This document shows, one piece after another, positions 1 through 7,859 of a stretch of 22,983 nt of DNA; within the stretch, counting starts at the first letter, position 1; each line of letters starts with the position of its first letter. A model generated the notes under the pieces. The model was not told the origin of the DNA. It worked only from the letters and a program-made list of their open reading frames with translations, and did not search any database. The position numbers were made by a program, and so were the translations under genes. Origin of the DNA: CAYSZB01 sp964435475 (GTDB taxonomy: Bacteria > Chloroflexota > Anaerolineae > Anaerolineales > Anaerolineaceae); NCBI GenBank assembly GCA_964435475.1, contig CAYSZB010000038.1, positions 1 through 22,983 on the forward strand. Reading direction: 5' to 3'.

Positions 1-59
1 GGGAGAGGAAATATCCGGAAAATATTTGTTTTCGGGTGTGGCATCGTCATAAAAAACTA

Positions 60-88
60 TTGCACACTTCCCCTATTTATGATATAAC
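60..88 (+). promoter_or_regulatory. Predicted sigma70-type promoter of the metK leader
   Basis: A TTGCAC -35 hexamer (60-65) is separated by 17 nt from a TATAAC -10 hexamer (83-88), close to the housekeeping consensus. Predicted transcription would start near 95, about 25 nt before the first helix of the SAM riboswitch. The element is seen in the sequence; its use is inferred from spacing and from the riboswitch just downstream. Confidence 0.7.
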
Positions 89-119
89 ATGGGCACAATT
101 AAATAGCCCCCTTGTGGCG

Positions 120-222
<103 letters not shown>

Positions 223-242
223 GCGACCCATTTCCCTGATGG

Positions 243-276
243 ATGCCCCTCAAAGTTCGTAGAAGGGGCATTTTCT
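243..276 (+). terminator. Riboswitch expression-platform terminator
   Basis: A perfect 8-bp stem, ATGCCCCT (243-250) with AGGGGCAT (264-271), encloses a 13-nt loop and runs into TTTTCT. It lies between the SAM-I aptamer and the metK ribosome-binding site, so it is the expected SAM-dependent attenuator rather than the end of an upstream gene. Confidence 0.88.
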
Positions 277-302
277 ATTCTAGAAAGGAGCATTAAAAGA
301 TT

Positions 303-1535
<1,233 letters not shown>

Positions 1536-1552
1536 GATCATTTCAACAATGT

Positions 1553-1586
1553 AAGAGGCTGCATGGCTTTGCAGCCTCTTTTTTTT
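1553..1586 (+). terminator. Rho-independent terminator of metK
   Basis: AAGAGGCTGC (1553-1562) pairs perfectly with GCAGCCTCTT (1571-1580) around an 8-nt loop, and the stem continues into an uninterrupted T run to 1586. It begins 17 nt after the metK stop codon. Confidence 0.95.
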
Positions 1587-1781
1587 ATCCAAGATGTGAT
1601 TAACATGAGAAAAGCAGCCCTTTTTCATGACAAGTTGGATAAATCACAGCCATATACAGCAGAGTAACTCGGTATTACAATCAGGGTTAATTATTTCAGT
1701 CATCAATAACCTGTAAATTCAATGAACACACTGACCTGCCATTGGCTGACAAAACAGCGCTGAAGTGAACTGGAAATATTT

Positions 1782-2531
1782 TTGAAGATAAATAACAAAC
1801 AAAAGCGAATTTTTACGTTGCTGAAAGAGAATACCCAAACAAGGGCGATCAAAGGCAACATCATTTACCGCGCCATGCGTGCCCTGGTGCGGGTTTACTC
1901 GATGCTGGTGTTCAATATGGATATTGAGAAGGCGGAGAACCTGCCCGATGGACCAAAGATCTTTGTCGCCAATCACCCCAGCCTAACAGATCCTTTTATA
2001 CTGCAATTAGAGACCCATATGAGCGTGGTGATCACCGGCAAGGCATTTGCGATCCCCCTGGTTGGCAGATTTCTGAAGCACATCCACCAGATCTCAGCCG
2101 AAAGCGGCAGCGGTACCCTTGATAAAGCCCTGGAACACCTGCAGAACGGCCGCTCGATCGGCATTTTTCCTGAAGGCGCCAACAGCCATGAGGGCGGCGG
2201 CATGAAAGATTTTCGCAGCGGTGCGGCAAGGTTGGCACTGATGTCGGGTGTACCGGTCATCCCGGTTGGCATTCACCTGCGCAGGGACCGTTTTTTCAGG
2301 TCGATATCCTACATGACCGGCAAGAAAGACATCGCCTTGTTCTACCTGTGGGGGCCATACATCATGACACTTGGCAAACCAATGGTCTTTACAGGCGATG
2401 TGGAAAACCGGGAACTTGTCCGAACTGTCACCGAGGAGATATTCACCCAGGTCAGATCGCTGGCAATGCAAAGTGAAACGCGAATGGGTAAAAAAATAAA
2501 ACCAGTGCGCAGCAAGGTCAGCCAAAGTTAA
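1782..2531 (+). CDS. PlsC-family 1-acyl-glycerol-3-phosphate-type acyltransferase
   Basis: Probably transfers a fatty acyl group to a lysophosphatidate-type or other lipid acceptor at the inner face of the membrane. From a 1782 start (249 aa), the catalytic HX4D motif is NHPSLTD (H65, D70). The acceptor-binding FPEG motif lies at 129-132, followed by GAARLALMSGVPVIPVGI, which is typical of the PlsC/LPLAT family. The start is uncertain: 1782 is a TTG with no convincing Shine-Dalgarno, and an ATG at 1875 (MRALVRVYS) would still keep both motifs. A weak promoter is possible upstream (TATACA at 1653 and TACAAT at 1676, 17-nt spacer). The rest of the 1588-1781 gap shows nothing clear. The gene stands alone and ends at a bidirectional terminator facing the anti-sigma gene. 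Substrate cannot be read from sequence. Confidence 0.88.
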   Translation: MKINNKQKRIFTLLKENTQTRAIKGNIIYRAMRALVRVYSMLVFNMDIEKAENLPDGPKIFVANHPSLTDPFILQLETHMSVVITGKAFAIPLVGRFLKHIHQISAESGSGTLDKALEHLQNGRSIGIFPEGANSHEGGGMKDFRSGAARLALMSGVPVIPVGIHLRRDRFFRSISYMTGKKDIALFYLWGPYIMTLGKPMVFTGDVENRELVRTVTEEIFTQVRSLAMQSETRMGKKIKPVRSKVSQS

Positions 2532-2553
2532 TTAGTTTATTACATTTAAATAG

Positions 2554-2589
2554 AAATATCCCGGGCAGGTTCCCGGGATATTTTATTTT
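2554..2589. terminator. Bidirectional rho-independent terminator
   Basis: ATATCCCGGG (2556-2565) pairs with CCCGGGATAT (2572-2581) around a 6-nt loop, extended by A-T pairs. TTTTATTTT follows on the plus strand and an AT-rich T-containing tract follows on the minus strand. It lies between the convergent acyltransferase and anti-sigma factor genes and can serve both. Confidence 0.88.
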
Positions 2590-2595
2590 GTCAAT

Positions 2596-3387
2596 CTAGC
2601 GTCTTTTTCCAAGCCAAAGGACAAGCGCAGTTACCCCTGTTGCCAGCAATAACGTCCCCAGTCCGACCTGCACCCAACGGATCGTCGGCCAGCCGCGCAT
2701 TGCCTGGAAAACCCGGCTCAATACCCCATTCTTGGCCGCGTCGTTTGCCTCAGCTTCAAGCTGCAGGCCATAAATGACGGTCTCACGCGGCTCGCCCTCT
2801 TGCGCCTGGATAGCCACAGGAGGTTCCTCGGGCAAGACCTGGCGCTCAATTTCTGTTTCCGGCATCGTGAAAGGACCTTCAGAGCCCATCATCGGGCCAC
2901 CGCCCAGTCCCATTACAACCTCAGATCCCCCGCCCTTGCCCACTGCTCCTTCATTGCCCCAAAAGATGATCAGCGGTTCGGCAGGCTCAGCATTGTCTAC
3001 CGCTTCCAGCATTTTCATCTCTGGTGCAGGCATGCTTTCAGTGGCAAGAGATACCCTGCCGCCCAGGATGAACTCACCGGCAAAGGTCAACATGAGCATG
3101 ATCGCCACACCGGCAGTTGCCAGTGAGAAAGCAGGGGCAAGGCGGGGTGTTTTGCGGGCTGCTTTGACCTTTCCAGGTGCCAGGGTGAAATTGCGCGGGG
3201 ATTTCTTCTGGGGGAGGGCACGCAGGGCGGCCTTTAAACGCTTATATTCCAGCACCTGCTGCTGCAGGTTTGGGGAAGCTGCCAGGTGTGCCTCGAATTC
3301 CGCATTTTCCTTGGGGGAAAGGGCATTATCGATATAGGCAGACACCTGCAGTAAGTCTTTCGTGAAATGATCGCGCCCTGTCTTCAT
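2596..3387 (-). CDS. Membrane anti-sigma factor partner of the ECF sigma factor
   Basis: A 263-aa protein expected to hold the neighbouring sigma factor inactive at the membrane until a surface signal is received. The N-terminal 60 residues (LLQVSAYIDNALSPKENAEFEAHLAA, then QQQVLEYKRLKAAL) resemble the helical anti-sigma domain of the RsrA/RskA type. They contain no Cys, so the usual zinc-binding H-C-C set is absent. TM1 spans about 84-109. A long Gly/Pro/acidic-rich segment (about 110-236), presumably external, follows, then TM2 at about 238-260 and a basic KRR end. The ATG at 3387 overlaps the sigma factor TGA as ATGA, indicating translational coupling. The role rests mainly on that position plus the N-terminal pattern; the outer segment has no domain that I recognise. 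Confidence 0.8.
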   Translation of the reverse strand: MKTGRDHFTKDLLQVSAYIDNALSPKENAEFEAHLAASPNLQQQVLEYKRLKAALRALPQKKSPRNFTLAPGKVKAARKTPRLAPAFSLATAGVAIMLMLTFAGEFILGGRVSLATESMPAPEMKMLEAVDNAEPAEPLIIFWGNEGAVGKGGGSEVVMGLGGGPMMGSEGPFTMPETEIERQVLPEEPPVAIQAQEGEPRETVIYGLQLEAEANDAAKNGVLSRVFQAMRGWPTIRWVQVGLGTLLLATGVTALVLWLGKRR

Positions 3388-3989
3388 AGTTCCTCACCAT
3401 TCAGACGATACCTGGCGGGTAAAAGTTCCCAAAAGCCACGCAGGCAGTCCTGCAATTTCTGCCTGGCCCGTGCCAGGCGGCTCTTGACCGTCCCCAGCGG
3501 CTTGTGGATGATATTTGATACGGTCTGGTAATCTTCTCCCGAGACATCCACCAGGACAACCACCGTGCGAAAGTCGACATCCAGGTTCTCAAGGCAATGC
3601 TGGATGGCATTTTCAAGTTCGGCGTTATCCACCTGCTCATCAGGACCCGCCGCGGAGTCTTCCATCCATTTGGGTGACTCGATCACCTCGCCATCATCAT
3701 CCTCCGGCTCAAGGGGTGTCACCGGTCGGCGCTGGCGGCGGCGTAATTCATCGTAGCAGGCATTGGTGACAATGCGCAGGATCCAGGCCTTGAACGACCC
3801 ACCGCGGTAGGTCTGCAGTTTTTGATACATGGAAATAAAGGCGTCCTGGGTGGCATCTTCGGCGGCGTGACTCTCACCCATGATGCGATAGGCGGTGTTG
3901 AATGCCATGTCCTGGTATGCCAGGACCAGGCGGTTAAAGGCATCCATATCGCCTTTTAACGCTGATTGGATCAAGTACTGTTCATCCAT
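3384..3989 (-). CDS. ECF-family RNA polymerase sigma factor (RpoE-like)
   Basis: A 201-aa group IV sigma factor that directs RNA polymerase to a stress or envelope regulon. Region sigma2 covers about 10-80 (YQDMAFNTAYRIMGESHAAEDATQDAFISMYQKL, then FKAWILRIVTNACYDELRRR). Region sigma4 covers about 140-190 (FRTVVVLVDVSGEDYQTVSNII, then LGTVKSRLARARQKL, the helix-turn-helix). The linker between them is long and acidic (PLEPEDDDGEVIESPKWMED). The start is the ATG at 3989 with AAAGGTG upstream. The stop overlaps the anti-sigma start by 4 nt. Such sigma factors often autoregulate, but I could not identify a convincing ECF-type promoter in 3990-4105. Confidence 0.94.
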   Translation of the reverse strand: MDEQYLIQSALKGDMDAFNRLVLAYQDMAFNTAYRIMGESHAAEDATQDAFISMYQKLQTYRGGSFKAWILRIVTNACYDELRRRQRRPVTPLEPEDDDGEVIESPKWMEDSAAGPDEQVDNAELENAIQHCLENLDVDFRTVVVLVDVSGEDYQTVSNIIHKPLGTVKSRLARARQKLQDCLRGFWELLPARYRLNGEEL

Positions 3990-4038
3990 GATTGCACCTT
4001 TGTAGTTTACCAGGATCAGCTGATAATACCTGCTTCAT

Positions 4039-4070
4039 GTGATTTTATCTTAAAAGCAGCTAAAAATCAC
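4039..4070. repeat. Inverted repeat upstream of the ECF sigma gene
   Basis: GTGATTTT (4039-4046) and AAAATCAC (4063-4070) form an 8-bp inverted repeat with a 16-nt AT-rich spacer, in the 116-nt gap between lysS (ending) and the sigma gene (starting), both on the minus strand. There is no T run after it in either direction, so it looks more like an operator or leader hairpin than a terminator. Function unknown. Confidence 0.4.
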
Positions 4071-4105
4071 TTAATATGTTGCCTGGCGAAGACAACCTGG
4101 CTTCG

Positions 4106-5629
4106 TTATTCGTCTTCGCGGTTGCGCAGATGCGGGAAGAGTATCACCTCACGGATGTTGCGCTTGCCGGAAAGCAGCATCATCAGGCGGTCAACGCCAA
4201 TGCCAAACCCGCCGGCGGGCGGCATGCCATAGCTCAACGCCCGCAGGTAATCTTCATCCACCGGGTGGCGCTCTTCGTCATCATCAGCAAAAGCCCGCCC
4301 CATCTCAAGGAAGCGTTTTTCCTGTTCCAGCGGGTCGTTCAGTTCGCTGAAGGCATTGCAAAGTTCCATGCCGCCGACAAAACCCTCAAAACGCTCCGCG
4401 ATCGAAGGATCACCGGGTTTGTTCTTGGCGAGGGGTGAGATGTCGCGCGGGTAGTCATAGATGAAGGTCGGCTGGATGCAATTCGGCTCGATGAACTCGT
4501 CCATCAATGCACCCACCAGCTTGCCACGCTGGGCATTGGGGTTGTGCTTGATGCCCTTTTCGCTCATCACAGCACTCAGGGCTTCAGCGGTTGGGTAAAG
4601 GTTGATGTCAATACCGGTGGCATCCAGGATCGCCTGGCGCATTTCCACCCTGCGCCAGGGCGGGGTCAGGTCGATCTCATGCCCATCAAAGTTGATCTTG
4701 CTGGAGCCCAAAACCTGCTGGGCGGTGAAGTGGATCATTTGCTCAGTCAGGTCCATGATGGTATTGAAATCGGCATACGCCATATAAAATTCAAGCTGGG
4801 TAAATTCCGGGTTGTGCTTGAATGAGACACCCTCATTGCGAAAATCACGACCGATCTCATACACCCGCTCCAGGCCACCCACCAGCAGTCGTTTGAGGTA
4901 AAGTTCAAAACTGATGCGCAGGTAAAGGTCCTGGTGCAGCTGGTTGTGATAGGTGACGAACGGTTTGGCGGCCGCCCCGCCGTAGATGGGCTGCAGGATG
5001 GGAGTTTCGACTTCGAGGAAATCATGGCCATCCAGGAACTCGCGCAAGGCTTTAAGTGTTGCGGCGCGGATGCGGAATATCTCGCGCACCTCGGGGTTGA
5101 CAGCCAGATCCACATAACGCTGGCGATAGCGGGTTTCGGGGTCGGAGAGGAGGGCATGCCTGACCACCACCCCGTCGACCACCTCATCCTTGGCAGCGGG
5201 CAGGGGTAACAGGGACTTGGCGAGCATTTTATAGCCGCTGACCTGCAGGGTCACTTCGCCCCGCCGGGTGCGGAACATCGTGCCGCTTGCTTCAATGAAA
5301 TCGCCCAGGTCGAAGTTCTGGCTCAGGAAGAGCATCTGCTCCTCGCCAAGCTCATCCACGCGGAAGAGCAGCTGGCAGCGCCCGTCACGGTCTTCGATGT
5401 GGGCGAAGGTCAACTTGCCCATCGGGCGCATGGCACGCAGCCTGCCTGCCAGGCTGACATGGAGCGGGCTGGCATCGCCCAGGCTTTCCACCTGTTCAAA
5501 TGCTGTGATGGCCTGCCTGGTGGTATGGGTTACATTGCTGCGCGGCGGGTAGGCATCCACCCCGGCGGCCTGGATGGCATTCAGTTTTTCCAATCGGGTT
5601 GCTTCGAGATCTGATCTTTCTTCGGGCAT
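4106..5629 (-). CDS. lysS: Lysyl-tRNA synthetase, class II
   Basis: Charges tRNA-Lys with lysine in the cytoplasm. The 507-aa length is normal for bacterial class II LysRS. An N-terminal OB-fold anticodon-binding domain is visible at about 55-150 (VSLAGRLRAMRPMGKLTFAHIEDRDGRCQLLFR). The three class II motifs follow: motif 1 around FLEVETPILQPIYGGAAAKPF, motif 2 FRNEGVSFKHNPEFTQLEFY, and motif 3 GFGIGVDRLMMLLSG close to the C terminus. The ATG at 5629 has an AGAGGA Shine-Dalgarno 8 nt upstream. It lies 79 nt downstream of greA on the same strand, a common greA-lysS order. A hairpin terminator sits between them, so lysS probably depends on read-through or on its own unseen promoter. Confidence 0.98.
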   Translation of the reverse strand: MPEERSDLEATRLEKLNAIQAAGVDAYPPRSNVTHTTRQAITAFEQVESLGDASPLHVSLAGRLRAMRPMGKLTFAHIEDRDGRCQLLFRVDELGEEQMLFLSQNFDLGDFIEASGTMFRTRRGEVTLQVSGYKMLAKSLLPLPAAKDEVVDGVVVRHALLSDPETRYRQRYVDLAVNPEVREIFRIRAATLKALREFLDGHDFLEVETPILQPIYGGAAAKPFVTYHNQLHQDLYLRISFELYLKRLLVGGLERVYEIGRDFRNEGVSFKHNPEFTQLEFYMAYADFNTIMDLTEQMIHFTAQQVLGSSKINFDGHEIDLTPPWRRVEMRQAILDATGIDINLYPTAEALSAVMSEKGIKHNPNAQRGKLVGALMDEFIEPNCIQPTFIYDYPRDISPLAKNKPGDPSIAERFEGFVGGMELCNAFSELNDPLEQEKRFLEMGRAFADDDEERHPVDEDYLRALSYGMPPAGGFGIGVDRLMMLLSGKRNIREVILFPHLRNREDE

Positions 5630-5655
5630 TTTATTTTCCTCTTACCTGCTTGAAT

Positions 5656-5688
5656 AAAAAACCCCGTCCATCTTGCTTTGGGCGGGGT
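5656..5688 (-). terminator. Intrinsic terminator or attenuator between greA and lysS
   Basis: Read on the minus strand, ACCCCGCCC (5688-5680) pairs with GGACGGGGT (5669-5661), one mismatch, around a 10-nt loop, and is followed by a T-rich TTTTTATTC tract. It starts about 20 nt beyond the greA stop and ends about 27 nt before the lysS start. It may end greA transcripts partly, letting some read-through into lysS. Confidence 0.8.
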
Positions 5689-5708
5689 AGTAACAGTTCA
5701 GTGAACGG

Positions 5709-6173
5709 TCAGGAGATCTTGAGGATCTCGACCATGAAAGCACCACCCGGCGCTTCAACCTTAACTTTATCACCCACCTTGTGATTAAGCAACGCCTTGC
5801 CGAGGGGTGATTCGTTGGAGATGCGCCCATTGCGCGGGTCGGCTTCCGCCGGGCCAACCAGGAAGTACTTTTCAGGTTCCATGCCCTCTTCCTTGATGGT
5901 CACACGGCAACCCGGGATAACCGTTTCCATCTTCCCATTTGTGTCTTCGATGACATGGGCATTGGCCAGCAAGAGCTCCAGTTCCTTGATGTGCCCTTCA
6001 ACAAAAGCCTGCTCATTTTTGGCATCTTCGTATTCAGCATTTTCGATCAGTTCGCCGTCTTCCATGGCTTCCTGCAGGCGGGTGGCGATCTCCGCCCGCT
6101 TTGTATTGCGCAGGTAATCCAATTCCTGCTGTAGTTTTTCGTATCCCTCGCGGGTTAAATAAGAACTTGCCAT
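5709..6173 (-). CDS. greA: Transcription elongation factor GreA
   Basis: Rescues backtracked RNA polymerase by stimulating cleavage of the 3' end of the transcript through its secondary channel. The 154-aa protein has the usual GreA length. An N-terminal antiparallel coiled coil (about 1-75) carries the conserved acidic tip as DGELIENAEYEDAKNEQ. A C-terminal FKBP-like domain contains the signature PLGKALLNHKVGDKVKVEAPGG. The ATG at 6173 is supported by a strong AGAGGTAGGAT Shine-Dalgarno region. It is the first gene of the minus-strand greA-lysS pair and follows a well-spaced predicted promoter at 6281-6309. Confidence 0.98.
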   Translation of the reverse strand: MASSYLTREGYEKLQQELDYLRNTKRAEIATRLQEAMEDGELIENAEYEDAKNEQAFVEGHIKELELLLANAHVIEDTNGKMETVIPGCRVTIKEEGMEPEKYFLVGPAEADPRNGRISNESPLGKALLNHKVGDKVKVEAPGGAFMVEILKIS

Positions 6174-6280
6174 TATCCTACCTCTTCAAACCATATTTTA
6201 GGTATACCTGTATACTGATAAGTGTCTGCAGGTAATATAAATAGCGCTTTGAAGATCGTGACCTTCATTACGCCAGCGCA

Positions 6281-6309
6281 ATATTATCATAATACTTAAC
6301 GAATTGCAA
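6281..6309 (-). promoter_or_regulatory. Predicted promoter of greA
   Basis: On the minus strand, TTGCAA (6309-6304) is followed after exactly 17 nt by TAATAT (6286-6281). Transcription would start near 6275, leaving a leader of about 100 nt. No leader structure stands out beyond a GGTATACC-type short palindrome at about 6201-6208. Confidence 0.5.
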
Positions 6310-6360
6310 CCCCTGATTAATCTCTCATTAACATCAAGCTATAACCAATTACTAATCGTT

Positions 6361-6366
6361 TATAAT
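6361..6366 (+). promoter_or_regulatory. Possible -10 element for the 6390-7127 cassette
   Basis: A perfect TATAAT lies 24 nt upstream of the ATG at 6390, with an AT-rich region before it. No good -35 hexamer is present at 16-18 nt, so the promoter call is tentative. The ribosome-binding site AGAAAGG follows at about 6380. Confidence 0.4.
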
Positions 6367-6389
6367 AAACACAGATCAGAAGAAAGGTT

Positions 6390-6713
6390 ATGAATATGGG
6401 TTTCCTGGAAAGTCTCTTTGGCAGCGCGATCATCAACCAGCTGCCTCCGCATCAACGGCAGGAAGTGGCAAAAATGACCGCTGAACTCATCCAGATCGGG
6501 AAGATGGATGACTTTTTATCACTGACACCGGGCGGCAGTTTTGACGTGCAATGCCACCACCGCCAGGCAAGGGATATTGGCAAACGGTTGCATGACATGG
6601 GTGGTGTGAACCTGATGAACGCTGTGCGTGAGCGCATCAGACGCAAACTGAAAGCCGTCCTGGCGGAACACCTGGACCACTGCTGGAAGGGTATCGGCGA
6701 TTGGAAGCATTAA
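6390..6713 (+). CDS. Unrecognised 107-aa protein
   Basis: No function is recognised. The start ATG at 6390 has AGAAAGG a few bases upstream; a second ATG two codons later is an alternative. The protein is soluble and mostly helical by appearance. It has a notable CHHRQARDIGKRLHDMGG segment near residues 55-72, then a basic helix ERIRRKLKAVLAEHL, ending in HLDHCWKGIGDWKH. The His/Cys clusters (CHH and HLDHC) could bind a metal, and the terminal W-x-G-I-G-x-W reads like a conserved family motif, but both points are inference. It lies 3 nt upstream of the DNPH1-like gene, so the two are almost certainly co-transcribed and translationally linked. Confidence 0.75.
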   Translation: MNMGFLESLFGSAIINQLPPHQRQEVAKMTAELIQIGKMDDFLSLTPGGSFDVQCHHRQARDIGKRLHDMGGVNLMNAVRERIRRKLKAVLAEHLDHCWKGIGDWKH

Positions 6714-6716
6714 GCG

Positions 6717-7127
6717 ATGATCAAAAGAGATGCCAGGGTCTACCTGGCGATCAAGTATGATCCACAAAACCGCAATCGACAATTGATCGAACAGCTGGCG
6801 GCAGTGATCGAACAGGTCGGCTGGTCCAGCCATGTGGTGGTGCGTGACCTGGAAGCGTGGGGAGAAAAATCCTTTGCGCCAGGGAACCTGATGGAAAATT
6901 CACTCGCTTTGTTATCAACCTGTGACTTGTGCCTTGTTGAAGGCTCGGTCAAAGGAGTGGGTGTGGGCATCGAAGCAGGATATGCATATGCCAAAGGCAT
7001 CCCGGTGGTGGTGATCGCCTCAATGGGAACCAATATTTCGACAACCCTGACCGGCATCGCCCAAACGATCTTATATTATGAAAGCCCCCACTCACTGGCA
7101 GGGCTTTTTCCCGGTTTGATCGATTAA
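6717..7127 (+). CDS. Nucleoside 2-deoxyribosyltransferase/DNPH1-like N-glycoside hydrolase
   Basis: A 136-aa protein that resembles the DNPH1 (Rcl)/nucleoside deoxyribosyltransferase fold, whose members break or exchange the base-deoxyribose bond of (deoxy)nucleosides or their 5'-phosphates. The N terminus VYLAIKY plus NRQLIEQLAAVIEQVG suits the first Rossmann-like strand and helix. The diagnostic part is CDLCLVEGSVKGVGVGIEAGYAYAKGIPVVVIA, where E86 sits at the position of the catalytic Glu in GVGxE(L/A)GxA motifs. Substrate is not predictable. The ATG at 6717 lies 3 nt after the previous stop, with GGAAG (6703-6707) as its Shine-Dalgarno. A short hairpin with a T run (7081-7109) lies inside its 3' end. 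It could be a base-damage or nucleotide-pool cleaning enzyme, but that is speculation. Confidence 0.62.
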   Translation: MIKRDARVYLAIKYDPQNRNRQLIEQLAAVIEQVGWSSHVVVRDLEAWGEKSFAPGNLMENSLALLSTCDLCLVEGSVKGVGVGIEAGYAYAKGIPVVVIASMGTNISTTLTGIAQTILYYESPHSLAGLFPGLID

Positions 7128-7132
7128 CCCGT

Positions 7133-7158
7133 TCTTATCTATAAAAACTATAGTAAGA
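7133..7158. repeat. Imperfect inverted repeat after the DNPH1-like gene
   Basis: TCTTA-T-CTATA (7133-7143) pairs with TATAG-TAAGA (7149-7158), ten pairs with one bulged T and a 5-nt A-rich loop. It starts 6 nt after the stop at 7127. No T run follows on the plus strand, so it may protect the mRNA 3' end or be an operator for the membrane protein gene that follows. Confidence 0.35.
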
Positions 7159-7218
7159 GCTCCAAAATAGCTATATGATTAATAGGAATTGATCAAAAGC
7201 ACAAGACATGGAGAAAAA

Positions 7219-7722
7219 ATGGCAGAAAATAATGTTTCAAATGATGTTCCTGAACCTGAAGTCATCGAAGGCCAGGAGGAAGTGGTTGCTGAAGTGAACC
7301 CAGAAAAAGAAAAACAGCGCCAGGCAAGGGCACCGCATCGCCGGAATGACGACCCGCTGGGAAGCCTGGCCTGGGCGGCCATCCTGATATGGGCCGGGTT
7401 GGTCTTTCTGGCGGACAACCTGGGCTGGCTGGCAAACATCAAGATCCCGCAAGCGGTTTTGCCCGAAGGGTTCGAGATCATCAAATTGGGCACCTGGACA
7501 TTGATCTTCCTGGGGGCTGGGCTGATCGGGCTGCTGGAAGGCATCCTGCGCCTGGCATTCCCGGCATGGCGCAGCTCGGCTGGCAGTACATTTTTTATTG
7601 CTGTCATATTCCTGGGCATTTGCCTGGGCAACATCTTCGGCTGGTCACTGGTCTGGCCGATCGTGCTGATCGGGTTGGGCTTGTCGGCCATGGCGGGTGC
7701 CTTGATGCGCATCAAAAAGTAG
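7219..7722 (+). CDS. Small polytopic membrane protein (LiaF/DUF5668-like TM region)
   Basis: A 167-aa membrane protein of unknown role. I chose the ATG at 7219 because GGAGA sits 5 nt upstream. A TTG at 7189 in the same frame lacks a ribosome-binding site. The first 45 residues are charged and acidic, then basic (VIEGQEEVVAEVNPEKEKQRQARAPHRRNDD), and probably cytoplasmic. Hydrophobic segments follow: SLAWAAILIWAGLVFLADN, TWTLIFLGAGLIGLLEGILRL, and a double span FFIAVIFLGICLGNIFG plus LVWPIVLIGLGLSAMAG. The pattern resembles the compact TM modules seen in LiaI/LiaF-like or DUF5668 proteins that sense envelope stress, but it is too generic for a firm call. A strong terminator follows directly. 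Confidence 0.82.
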   Translation: MAENNVSNDVPEPEVIEGQEEVVAEVNPEKEKQRQARAPHRRNDDPLGSLAWAAILIWAGLVFLADNLGWLANIKIPQAVLPEGFEIIKLGTWTLIFLGAGLIGLLEGILRLAFPAWRSSAGSTFFIAVIFLGICLGNIFGWSLVWPIVLIGLGLSAMAGALMRIKK

Positions 7723-7739
7723 AACCCAATATTGGCGTT

Positions 7740-7773
7740 AAAAGTGGTGTGACAGTGTCACACCACTTTTTTA
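7740..7773 (+). terminator. Strong rho-independent terminator
   Basis: AAAGTGGTGTGA (7741-7752) pairs with TCACACCACTTT (7758-7769) around a 5-nt loop, with TTT to 7772 completing a six-T run. It begins 18 nt after the membrane protein stop. The centre, TGTGACAGTGTCACA, is also a near-perfect palindrome, but the T run makes a terminator the best reading. Confidence 0.93.
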
Positions 7774-7821
7774 TTACCCCTTTCGCGATCATGCCATGTG
7801 GCTGGGGAGCGATTTTACGGG

Positions 7822-7830
7822 TGTTATAAT
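7822..7830 (+). promoter_or_regulatory. Extended -10 promoter of ridA
   Basis: TGTTATAAT (7822-7830) combines a consensus TATAAT with a TGn extension, which can compensate for the lack of a recognisable -35. It lies 29 nt upstream of the RidA ATG and directly after the previous terminator. Confidence 0.6.
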
Positions 7831-7859
7831 ACCTGAGAAAACTAAAACTGGAGAAAAAA

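Noticed and set aside
4086..4119. Hairpin GCGAAGAC/GTCTTCGC at the lysS stop codon
   Set aside because: 8-bp stem but an 18-nt loop, overlaps coding sequence and lacks a T run on the minus strand; not called as terminator.
7081..7109. Terminator-like hairpin AAAGCCC/GGGCTTT with TTTTT inside the end of the DNPH1-like gene
   Set aside because: It lies about 20 nt before the stop codon and would produce mRNAs without a stop; the short stem and coding position suggest chance.
7189..7218. TTG start for the small membrane protein
   Set aside because: ATG 7219 has GGAGA at good spacing, while TTG 7189 has none.
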